Shown: positions 1 through 5,195, counted from the stretch's first letter. The stretch: 5,195 nucleotides of DNA from Euryarchaeota archaeon TMED132 (GCA_002172355.2 NHGH02000030.1:21244-26438), one strand, 5' to 3'. Numbers and translations: made by a program. The notes: generated by a model not told the origin, from the letters alone.

Positions 1-132
1 GATGATGCCGACGTTTATTTCATTCATCTTAATCATACAAACCCGCTTTATGATAAATCTAGTTCTGCGTTTAGAACTGTAGAATCAATGGGCTGGAAGA
101 TAGGCGCTCAAGGAATGAAACTAACTCTATGA
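1..132 (+). CDS. C-terminal fragment of a PqqB-like metallo-beta-lactamase-fold protein (5' end outside window)
   Basis: Frame 1 is open from the first base and ends at the TGA at 130-132, giving 43 residues of a C-terminus. The stretch FIHLNHTNPLYD, followed by a short helix-like segment and the closing GWKIGAQGMKLTL, resembles the end of PqqB-family proteins as I remember it: an Ile-His-x-Asn-x-Thr-Asn-Pro motif, then Gly-x-x-x-Ala-x-Asp-Gly-Met near the last residues. PqqB belongs to the metallo-beta-lactamase fold and is linked to making the redox cofactor PQQ, but many relatives in other genomes are uncharacterised hydrolases. The metal-binding HxHxDH motif would lie upstream and cannot be checked here, so I call only family resemblance. 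The gene converges on the symporter gene and their ends overlap by six bases. Confidence 0.6.
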   Translation, partial: DDADVYFIHLNHTNPLYDKSSSAFRTVESMGWKIGAQGMKLTL

Positions 133-2250
133 AGCCATCTTTACTTCTTCAGGTGTAAAAGTCAATGCAACCCAAGTGATGGTAATAGTTTCCCCAGGGT
201 CATTTGCCCCCGGAATTGGATGGTTTGTTTCAACAGCCACATCCGAGGAATAAAATCCTTGCATTCTAAACGAATCACCCATTATTTCTCTAATCTCTTT
301 CAATTCCATATCTGTGCCATCAAGAGAGTAATCCCCAGTGCCATTCTCAGCCCATATGGAAAGGTTTGAATCTGTGATTACAGAAGCCATTAACTGATTA
401 TTTCCATCACAATTTGTTGTAGAGGATGGGGCATCATTAACTGTATCATGAGGTCCATTTGAATCAGAGAAATCCGGCGTTGTAAATACTTCATCACATG
501 CAGTTCCAACAACTTCGGTTGCCGTTTCACCATACGAAACAAACAGACTCACAGATATAATCGCATTAGAGGTTTCAGGGACTTCGAAATTAACTTCAAC
601 CGTGTCCCCATTACCAATAGTCAGAGTTTCTGTTTTGATATTTTGAGTTACTGTATAATTTAACTGATACCCCGAAGCACCACTCTCAGAGGTTTCCTCT
701 TCAGGGGATAATGCAGAGTAACTACCTTCCATTACTCCAACGAAAGCCAACAATATAACAGCACCAACAGCGGTGAATTTTCTTGTTGGAATGGCGTATC
801 TGCCAAACGGGTTATCCATGGATTCTTCACGTCTCCAACAGAGCCAGAAGTGGACAGCAAATGCAGCACCTATTCCGGGAACCGATGGGAAAATACCGCC
901 TGGCCAATCTCCATCAAAGTAGCGAGCCGCAGCCGCAGTCCATACCAATACGCCGGACAATGCTGCAACCATCATCAGAATTGTATGCTTAGAATCGGGC
1001 TCATAACCCGCCATTCTAATTAGGATAAGAGGCACAAATATTCCTCCAAGTCCGTATACAGCAAATACAACTAGAATGAATACCGAGTCACCAAATCCAG
1101 GGAATTGTTGACCGACTAAGGAAATAGCAGTTGCAAATGCAGCAACCGCTAAAGTGACTTTCTTTGTCTTGCCATGGTCTTGATTCCATTCGGGTTTCAC
1201 GTCATCAGTAATAGCAGCAGTACAAGCCAAAACTTGACTGTCAGCAGTAGACATAGTTGCAGCAAAAATCGATGCTAGAATAACTCCACCAAGTAAAGGG
1301 TTGAGACTTTGAGCAAGTCTTGGTAATCCAGATTCAGCATCTTCTGCTAGCATTTCGGGGAATATTGCACGGCAAGCAAGACCAATCAAAAACATTAGAG
1401 CAATAAATGGAGTTTGCCAAACGAAAAACCATACCATTGCTTGCTTCCGATCTTTATCATCCTTCAACGTCATTACTCTTGATACTACTTGAGGCTGCCC
1501 TGCAACACCCAATCCGCCCAAGAAGAAAGCGGCAACCCAAAGAGTTGCCCCGAATTTCAATCCAGATGGATAAATATTGACCATATTAGCATCAATTCCA
1601 GCAATTGTGTCATGAAGCCCAGAGAAACCTCCAACCTTTCCTAATGCTACCATACAAAGAATTGTAGAGCCAACAATCATTACACAAGACTGAGCAGCAT
1701 CAGTCCAAATCGAAGCCCTTATTCCGCCAGCATAACAATATGCAACAACTAGAACAAAACCGATTAGGATACCGGCTATTTCCGACCAACCAAGCATTGA
1801 ATTGAGCGCAACCCCGCCTGCAGTTAATTGAGCAGCAGCATATATCGAAAGGAAAAATACCGATAGAATCGCAGCTAATTTTGCTTCTGGCGCCCCAGTT
1901 TCATTTGAAACCAATGAAGATAGAGAACGTAACCCTCTTTCATTTCCTTCTTTTTGAATATATTTGTACAACCAAATCCAAGCGACTAATTGCCCTATGG
2001 TAGAAACAACTGCAATCCATATCGCAGAATATCCACTAATGAAAATAAATCCGATGAACCCGATGAACATGTATCCTGAATTCCAAGTACTCACAGCCGA
2101 AAGAGCAGCAAGTGCAGGATGCATTCCTCTTCCAGCAACTAGATAGTCATCAGTAGTGTCTTCTTTAACACGCATTGAGGCTAATCCAACACCAGCGAAA
2201 AATGTCATGAATACCAGGAATGAGAATAGTATTAACATTTCATCAGACAT
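127..2250 (-). CDS. Sodium:solute symporter (SSS family, PutP-like) with C-terminal ectodomain
   Basis: An integral membrane Na+-coupled importer; the substrate is unknown (amino acid or other small organic solute is likely). About 14 hydrophobic helices span residues 5-510. Family landmarks matching E. coli PutP include DDYLVAGR (34-41), LSAVSTWNSG (50-59) in the broken helix 2, GGIRASIWTDAAQ (175-187), GQPQVVSR (251-258) and AATMSTADSQ (330-339). A331, S334 and T335 align with the PutP Na2-site residues A337, S340 and T341. PutP D55 aligns with W56 here, so half of that site differs. Typical members are about 500 residues with 13 helices. This one has an extra helix (about 492-510), a Ser/Glu-rich linker and an acidic, strand-rich tail (about 525-707) with two cysteines (C585, C614). 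With an external N-terminus, 14 helices place the tail outside the cell. A GAGGTG SD ends 7 bases before the ATG, and dph5 lies 14 bp upstream, so the two probably form an operon. Confidence 0.93.
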   Translation of the reverse strand: MSDEMLILFSFLVFMTFFAGVGLASMRVKEDTTDDYLVAGRGMHPALAALSAVSTWNSGYMFIGFIGFIFISGYSAIWIAVVSTIGQLVAWIWLYKYIQKEGNERGLRSLSSLVSNETGAPEAKLAAILSVFFLSIYAAAQLTAGGVALNSMLGWSEIAGILIGFVLVVAYCYAGGIRASIWTDAAQSCVMIVGSTILCMVALGKVGGFSGLHDTIAGIDANMVNIYPSGLKFGATLWVAAFFLGGLGVAGQPQVVSRVMTLKDDKDRKQAMVWFFVWQTPFIALMFLIGLACRAIFPEMLAEDAESGLPRLAQSLNPLLGGVILASIFAATMSTADSQVLACTAAITDDVKPEWNQDHGKTKKVTLAVAAFATAISLVGQQFPGFGDSVFILVVFAVYGLGGIFVPLILIRMAGYEPDSKHTILMMVAALSGVLVWTAAAARYFDGDWPGGIFPSVPGIGAAFAVHFWLCWRREESMDNPFGRYAIPTRKFTAVGAVILLAFVGVMEGSYSALSPEEETSESGASGYQLNYTVTQNIKTETLTIGNGDTVEVNFEVPETSNAIISVSLFVSYGETATEVVGTACDEVFTTPDFSDSNGPHDTVNDAPSSTTNCDGNNQLMASVITDSNLSIWAENGTGDYSLDGTDMELKEIREIMGDSFRMQGFYSSDVAVETNHPIPGANDPGETITITWVALTFTPEEVKMAS

Positions 2251-2257
2251 ATTCTAA

Positions 2258-2263
2258 CACCTC
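2258..2263 (-). promoter_or_regulatory. Shine-Dalgarno site for the symporter gene
   Basis: Read on the minus strand this is GAGGTG, followed by seven bases (ttagaat) and the ATG at 2250-2248. It fits pairing to the archaeal 16S rRNA 3' end. It lies within five bases of the dph5 stop codon and supports both this start and internal translation initiation on a shared dph5-symporter mRNA. Confidence 0.75.
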
Positions 2264-2264
2264 T

Positions 2265-3137
2265 CTATTGCCAACGAAGCAGGGCCTTCTCTTCAACTTC
2301 ACTCGTAATTGCAGGGAAAATGAGAGAATTTAACCTCCCACCATCAGTATTTTTCAAATCTCCAACCGTGGTATAGGTAATTTTCTCTTCTTTAGTACCC
2401 ATATCGGCACATAGTACTACTTTGATAGAATCAAGACCGTTGGCAACAAATTCCTTGAATGCTAATTTTTTCATAGAATCAAAAGTACTTTCTTCAGACA
2501 TATCAGATATGGTTGAAGATAACTTTTCTTTCATCAAACCTAGAGAATCATAGGCATCCTTCGGCTGCATTGGGACTTGTTTTCCAGTACCAGCTCCAGT
2601 AGGGTCTAAGTCCAGTAATGCAAGAGTATGCTGATTTTGAAAAAGATTCACAGCGATAACTTCCAACGGTGAAGTAGCGACCCATCCGCCATAAGGATAG
2701 GTTATTGTTGTCTGTCTTCCAAATCGATAATTGGATAATCCAACAGCGCCAGTGACCAGAGTTGTAATTGAGATTCCATGGAACACCATGCAATTTATTC
2801 CTGCTTCAAGCGCTTGCAATTGAATATCTACATGCGTAGTTGCTTGCAAAGGGTCTCCTACAATTAGCAATGCAACTAAATGATTTTTAGCCAAATCAAG
2901 TAATTCTGTTGGGCTTTCAACCTCTGGGCGCATGACCATTTCAATATCTCCGATATCTTCTTCTAACTTTGTTAATTCATCGGCTGGCCATAGCGCAGTA
3001 TATGCTTCATAACGCCTAAAGTCTGCAGACTTCGCAGCATTTCTTGCCTCGATAGTCATAGAACCAATTTGCCCGGGGCCCATGCCAATCAACAACAATC
3101 CGGATTTTGGTAATTCTGTACTATTTCCAGCCGTCAT
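2265..3137 (-). CDS. dph5: Diphthine synthase (diphthamide biosynthesis methyltransferase Dph5)
   Basis: A cytoplasmic SAM-dependent methyltransferase that repeatedly methylates the modified histidine of translation elongation factor aEF2 to form diphthine, the middle stage of diphthamide synthesis. Landmarks from the ATG start: IGMGPG (17-22) in the N-terminal tetrapyrrole-methylase fold, RRYEAYT (41-47), the signature GDPLQATTH (94-102), FHGISI (119-124), YRFGRQTTITYP (137-148), and a C-terminal GGRLNSLIFPA (266-276) matching the family's conserved end. The length of 290 residues is a little above the usual roughly 260-270, partly from about 12 extra N-terminal residues. I chose the ATG at 3137-3135 over the in-frame TTG at 3143-3141 because GAGGT lies six bases before the ATG but touches the TTG directly. 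It diverges from trm5 across 37 bp and is followed after 14 bp by the symporter gene. Confidence 0.94.
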   Translation of the reverse strand: MTAGNSTELPKSGLLLIGMGPGQIGSMTIEARNAAKSADFRRYEAYTALWPADELTKLEEDIGDIEMVMRPEVESPTELLDLAKNHLVALLIVGDPLQATTHVDIQLQALEAGINCMVFHGISITTLVTGAVGLSNYRFGRQTTITYPYGGWVATSPLEVIAVNLFQNQHTLALLDLDPTGAGTGKQVPMQPKDAYDSLGLMKEKLSSTISDMSEESTFDSMKKLAFKEFVANGLDSIKVVLCADMGTKEEKITYTTVGDLKNTDGGRLNSLIFPAITSEVEEKALLRWQ

Positions 3138-3143
3138 CCTCAA

Positions 3144-3148
3144 ACCTC
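3144..3148 (-). promoter_or_regulatory. Shine-Dalgarno site that decides the dph5 start
   Basis: On the minus strand this reads GAGGT (part of GTGAGGT), with six bases before the ATG at 3137. The in-frame TTG two codons upstream abuts the site with no spacing, so the ATG is the better start. An SD implies that dph5 mRNA carries a leader, so its promoter must lie inside the divergent trm5 coding region; I could not identify a convincing TATA box there. Confidence 0.65.
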
Positions 3149-3160
3149 ACTCTTGCTTAG

Positions 3161-3176
3161 ATAGGGCGAAGCCTAT
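3161..3176 (+). repeat. Short inverted repeat spanning the trm5 start
   Basis: ATAGG (3161-3165) and CCTAT (3172-3176) are perfect inverted copies separated by six bases. In a trm5 transcript with a leader, the stem would cover both the only weak SD-like AGGG (3163-3166) and the first two bases of the ATG. A five-base stem is common by chance, so a regulatory role is only a possibility. Confidence 0.3.
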
Positions 3177-4269
3177 GCGTCATTTGAGAGTGCCGAGTGC
3201 GGAAACCCAGCATTGGCTTGAACTTTGTCGAACTCAGAATTGGTTACAAAAAGGCGCAGGTGTCTTATCGCTAGAAGGTGGACTGAAAGGCATCCCTCTG
3301 TCGGAAACGGCGCCCCCAGAAAGTGACGAGTGTTGGTCAAATAACAGCATTTTTTCAGCACAAGGGCTCACCAAAGGGCCGGAACATTGGAGTGAGCACC
3401 TCGACCAAAAACTACTCCAAGATATTGGGGAGGAATTACCCAACTCCTATGAAATTCAAGGAGATATTTTGATTGTTAAGTTAGAACAACAAACCCGCCA
3501 ATACGGAAACCAAATCGCTGAAGCCATGCTTAAACAATTACCATCGGTAAGATTAGTGTGCGCGGATAATGGAGTTATTGGAGAATTCCGCGTAAGGGAC
3601 CTCGAACCACTAGCCTCGAGAAACGAAGACATCTCGACAATTACCCAAATCAAAGAAAACGGCGTATTGATTTCCACAGATCCCGCCAAGGTATATTTTT
3701 CAGCACGCCTATCCAAAGAAAGAGAAGACAATCTTTCAGTAGCCAAAAAACTGAGGAAACAACTTTCCCGCCCACTCAGAATTTGTGACCCATACGCGGG
3801 AGTGGGGCCCAGCCTGGCCTCTCTTTTAACAGAAGATAATTTAGTTTCAGAGTGTTATGCTGGGGATTTGAATCCCGCATCATTTGAATTATTAAAAGGC
3901 AATATTGAACACTTTATTTCAAAATCACCAAACATATTAAACGAACTCGAAATAAAGAATATCGATGCCCGTAAATGGAAAGATGAACTTGGCAATGAGC
4001 ATAAAATCGATTATTTATTGGTTAATTTACCTCATCACAGTATCGAACATTTACCCGAATTACTACCATTACTTTCAACAGAACATTCTACAGTTATTCG
4101 TGGCTGGGCAATAATTGATAGAGAGTCCCTGGCTCTTCAAGAAGGCAATATTACGTCAATGATTGAATTAGCTGGAGGTAATGTGGAATATATTAGGTGT
4201 AGTGAAGTAAAAGGATTTTCTTCTAGTAAGATTTTCATGCGTTTTGAGTCGTGGCAAACATTCTCTTGA
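3175..4269 (+). CDS. trm5: tRNA (guanine37-N1)-methyltransferase, Trm5 family
   Basis: A cytoplasmic SAM-dependent enzyme that methylates N1 of G37, next to the anticodon, preventing +1 frameshifting; in archaea this is also the entry point to wyosine derivatives. The protein is 364 residues: an N-terminal region (about 1-85), the D2-like domain, then the Rossmann-like catalytic domain. Visible motifs are GEFRVR (136-141), KVYFSARLSKER (172-183), SAM motif DPYAGVGP (205-212), DLNP (231-234), DAR (264-266) and NLPHHS (284-289). Aligned to the M. jannaschii enzyme as I recall it, R139, E182, N284 and P286 match its R145, E185, N265 and P267, so catalysis looks intact. DPYAGVGPS replaces the common DMFAGVGPF, and FSARL replaces FSPRL. 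The related wyosine enzyme Taw2 is the main alternative, but the NLP motif favours Trm5. The frame is open back to 3082, but that extension is antisense to conserved dph5 sequence, so I start at the ATG at 3175. Confidence 0.9.
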   Translation: MRHLRVPSAETQHWLELCRTQNWLQKGAGVLSLEGGLKGIPLSETAPPESDECWSNNSIFSAQGLTKGPEHWSEHLDQKLLQDIGEELPNSYEIQGDILIVKLEQQTRQYGNQIAEAMLKQLPSVRLVCADNGVIGEFRVRDLEPLASRNEDISTITQIKENGVLISTDPAKVYFSARLSKEREDNLSVAKKLRKQLSRPLRICDPYAGVGPSLASLLTEDNLVSECYAGDLNPASFELLKGNIEHFISKSPNILNELEIKNIDARKWKDELGNEHKIDYLLVNLPHHSIEHLPELLPLLSTEHSTVIRGWAIIDRESLALQEGNITSMIELAGGNVEYIRCSEVKGFSSSKIFMRFESWQTFS

Positions 4270-4298
4270 AGCGTTTAGTTCATCAAGTTCGACCTCTT

Positions 4299-4303
4299 GG
4301 GGT
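4299..4303 (+). promoter_or_regulatory. Shine-Dalgarno-like site for the small zinc-ribbon gene
   Basis: GGGGT followed by five bases (aaatt) and ATG at 4309. It is an imperfect match to the GGAGGT consensus but well spaced, and favours the ATG at 4309 over the in-frame ATG at 4318. Confidence 0.45.
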
Positions 4304-4308
4304 AAATT

Positions 4309-4437
4309 ATGGGCGTTATGGCAAAGTGTGTTTGCGGGGTTGAAATAGATATTTCAGGAACAACACCAAGAAAAGATGGCACTAAAGTATGGTGCCGTGT
4401 ATGCGGAACCTCATTCATCCATCACCATAATGAATGA
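4309..4437 (+). CDS. Small CxC/CxxC zinc-ribbon-like protein, 42 residues
   Basis: A complete short frame from ATG 4309 to TGA 4435-4437. The protein has two cysteine knuckles, CVCG (7-10) and CRVCG (29-33), separated by a 19-residue middle that contains SGTTPRKDGTKVW. This is the layout of a treble-clef or ribbon zinc-binding module, in which four cysteines would hold one zinc ion. It ends in FIHHHNE, so three histidines sit near the C-terminus. There is no signal peptide or membrane segment. An SD-like GGGGT lies five bases upstream, and the gene begins 39 bases after trm5 on the same strand, so co-transcription is plausible. No specific function can be assigned; nucleic-acid or protein binding is typical of such ribbons. 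A second in-frame ATG at 4318 would give 39 residues and keep all four cysteines. Confidence 0.72.
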   Translation: MGVMAKCVCGVEIDISGTTPRKDGTKVWCRVCGTSFIHHHNE

Positions 4438-4447
4438 AAAATAACGA

Positions 4448-4453
4448 TTTATT
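4448..4453 (+). promoter_or_regulatory. Possible archaeal TATA box for the HAD hydrolase gene
   Basis: TTTATT preceded by an A-rich stretch that could serve as a TFB recognition element. It starts 33 bases before the ATG at 4481, which would place transcription start within a few bases of the start codon. The HAD gene has no SD, as expected for a leaderless or near-leaderless mRNA. The match and spacing are weaker than for the box at 4960. Confidence 0.4.
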
Positions 4454-4480
4454 CAATAGCCTCGTGCTTTAGCAGCAAAT

Positions 4481-4900
4481 ATGACTGATTTAGTTGACAA
4501 AGTCGACGAAAGAGGCTTGGCAATTTCCCCTACTTTGCCAGATGAAGTGAAAAACTTTCTTATCGATATAGACGGAACGATTTGCGAAGATATACCAAAT
4601 GAAGAACCTGAGCGAATGGCTACTGCAGAATGCTATGAAGGAGTGGCAGACCAAATCAACAAGTGGTATGATGAAGGCCATCAAATATGTTTCTTTACAG
4701 CAAGGGCCGAAGAACACAGAGGAGTTACCGAACAGTGGCTTTCTAAGCACGGTTTCAAATGGCATTCATGTCTATTTGGCAAGCCAAGAGGTGGAAATTA
4801 TCACTGGATAGATAATCACATAGTTAGGGCAACCAGATTCAAATCTAAGATGACCGAGTTTGTCAAAAAAATGGTTGAAGTAGAAGTTTTTGACGACTGA
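4481..4900 (+). CDS. Compact HAD-superfamily hydrolase/phosphatase
   Basis: A 139-residue cytoplasmic protein with the haloacid-dehalogenase-like phosphohydrolase core. Motif I is FLIDIDGTIC (26-35), with D29 as the expected nucleophile and D31 as the acid/base. Motif II is FFTAR (71-75), with T73. The basic motif III is probably K101 in LFGKPRGG. Motif IV is WIDNH (109-113), where D111 is present but the usual second acid is Asn. No cap domain is inserted, so this is a minimal C0-type member. The pattern (DGT, FTAR, a trp/lys-rich HGFKWHSCLFGKP segment and ID near the end) recalls small HAD proteins found near sugar-nucleotide genes, but the substrate cannot be read from sequence. The gene starts 43 bases after the zinc-ribbon gene, lacks an SD and ends in three consecutive in-frame stops (TGA TAA TAA, 4898-4906). 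Confidence 0.88.
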   Translation: MTDLVDKVDERGLAISPTLPDEVKNFLIDIDGTICEDIPNEEPERMATAECYEGVADQINKWYDEGHQICFFTARAEEHRGVTEQWLSKHGFKWHSCLFGKPRGGNYHWIDNHIVRATRFKSKMTEFVKKMVEVEVFDD

Positions 4901-4959
4901 TAATAACCGTTTGAAATCACCCAATTATTGAGTTTAGTACGCGATTGAGTTAAACAACG

Positions 4960-4967
4960 CTTTATAG
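4960..4967 (+). promoter_or_regulatory. Archaeal TATA box for the gene starting at 4989
   Basis: CTTTATAG, centred about 25 bases before the ATG at 4989, matches the archaeal TATA consensus. At the usual 25-27-base distance, transcription would begin at or next to the start codon, giving a leaderless mRNA. No SD precedes that ATG, which agrees. The purine-containing taaacaacg just upstream could act as the TFB recognition element. Confidence 0.6.
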
Positions 4968-4976
4968 TGCAAATGC

Positions 4977-5013
4977 CGATGTCTACACATGGTTCAGTGG
5001 AATTTAGACATCG
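4977..5013. repeat. Perfect 9-bp inverted repeat around the start of the last gene
   Basis: CGATGTCTA (4977-4985) and TAGACATCG (5005-5013) are exact inverted copies separated by 19 bases. The arms are about 28 bp centre to centre, and the ATG at 4989 and its probable transcription start fall between them. Inside the gap, CAC (4986-4988) and GTG (4997-4999) can also pair. If the mRNA is leaderless the left arm is not transcribed, so a DNA operator is likelier than an RNA hairpin. One repeat of this size and spacing is roughly what chance would give in 5 kb, so its position is the main argument for it. Confidence 0.4.
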
Positions 5014-5195
5014 AGCAAACAATTGTAGCACAGAGGCCGCAGAAATCAAGCCGTAGACTCAAAGCAAGGAGAACTACTACGATGAGGAGAACCTCCAGCA
5101 GACCACTTGTTGAACCAGAATATAACTCCCATTTACTTCATGCCGGAAGAAGCAATAAAACAGTAACTAAAAATGGTAAAAAGTTGAGGATACGA
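4989..5195 (+). CDS. N-terminal part of an unrecognised Arg/Lys-rich protein (3' end outside window)
   Basis: An open frame from ATG 4989 to the window edge (69 codons, no stop). An in-frame TAG at 4965 prevents any longer start. The visible residues begin MVQWNLDIEQTIV, then turn strongly basic: RPQKSSRRLKARR (16-28), MRRTSSRP (32-39) and KTVTKNGKKLRIR at the end, with Ser and Thr throughout. There is no signal peptide or membrane helix. Such composition suggests a disordered, possibly nucleic-acid-binding N-terminus, but I do not recognise the family. Support comes from the TATA box at 4960. An alternative start is the in-frame ATG at 5082, which has AAGGAG (5066-5071) ten bases before it and would remove the first 31 residues. 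Choosing between them, and the function, needs the rest of the gene. Confidence 0.55.
   Translation, partial: MVQWNLDIEQTIVAQRPQKSSRRLKARRTTTMRRTSSRPLVEPEYNSHLLHAGRSNKTVTKNGKKLRIR

Noticed and set aside
1..132. Evidence for a PQQ biosynthesis cluster
   Set aside because: Only a PqqB-like C-terminus is visible and no other pqq gene is present. PqqB-like folds also occur outside PQQ pathways.
130..151. Inverted repeat TGAAG/CTTCA after the first gene, as a terminator
   Set aside because: The five-base stem is AT-rich with no clear following T-run, lies inside the symporter coding region, and is within chance expectation.
3138..3143. TTG start for dph5 two codons before the ATG
   Set aside because: The GAGGT site directly abuts the TTG with no spacing, whereas it lies six bases before the ATG.
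3082..3174. Upstream extension of trm5 to an ATG at 3082
   Set aside because: These 31 codons are antisense to the conserved IGMGPG end of dph5, have no Trm5-like content, and the protein resembles the family only from the ATG at 3175.
3456..3746. Open frame of 96 codons on the minus strand
   Set aside because: It is antisense to the conserved D2 and KVYFSARL part of trm5, and is a shadow of that coding sequence.
4490..4765. Open frame of 91 codons on the minus strand
   Set aside because: It is entirely antisense to the HAD gene, whose catalytic motifs are clear. It has no recognisable motif or start signal.
4816..5049. Open frame of 77 codons on the minus strand across the HAD 3' end
   Set aside because: It crosses the HAD C-terminus, the TATA box and the start of the next gene. 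Its protein shows no domain, and no SD was seen.
1..5195. tRNA/rRNA genes, CRISPR arrays, insertion sequences, or a defence system
   Set aside because: Nearly all of the window is coding, with no cloverleaf, regular repeat-spacer pattern, transposase or terminal repeats seen by eye on either strand.

Overview
The window reads as chromosomal DNA from an archaeon. Two genes are archaeal/eukaryotic-type translation enzymes: diphthine synthase (Dph5), which modifies elongation factor 2, and a Trm5-type tRNA (guanine37-N1)-methyltransferase. Start signals mix archaeal TATA boxes placed about 25-33 bases before start codons (leaderless style) with GAGGT-type Shine-Dalgarno (SD) sites. The AT-leaning composition, the Na+-coupled symporter with an acidic external domain and the PqqB-like neighbour would fit a marine planktonic member of Thermoplasmatota (Marine Group II/III type). 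That placement is inference; nothing in the window proves the lineage.

Layout, left to right. (1) The last 43 codons of a plus-strand gene whose C-terminus resembles PqqB-type metallo-beta-lactamase-fold proteins. (2) Convergent to it, with a 6-bp overlap, a minus-strand sodium:solute symporter of 707 residues. It has about 14 membrane helices and an unusual C-terminal ectodomain of about 195 residues. (3) Immediately upstream on the minus strand, dph5, which probably shares a transcript with the symporter (14-bp gap, with the symporter SD at the dph5 stop). (4) Head-to-head with dph5 across 37 bp, trm5 on the plus strand. (5) A 42-codon gene for a tiny CxC/CxxC zinc-ribbon-like protein. (6) A compact HAD-superfamily hydrolase preceded by a possible TATA box. 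(7) The start of an unrecognised Arg/Lys-rich protein that runs off the right edge, preceded by a well-placed TATA box. A perfect 9-bp inverted repeat brackets its start codon.

Functionally, the centre of the window is a pair of translation-quality genes: diphthamide on aEF2 and m1G37 on tRNA both protect decoding and reading-frame maintenance. They fire in opposite directions from one very short intergenic region. The symporter probably rides on the dph5 transcript. The zinc-ribbon gene may ride on the trm5 transcript, while the HAD and the final gene appear to have their own promoters. There is no intergenic stretch over 100 bases, and I saw no RNA gene, mobile element, CRISPR array or origin.
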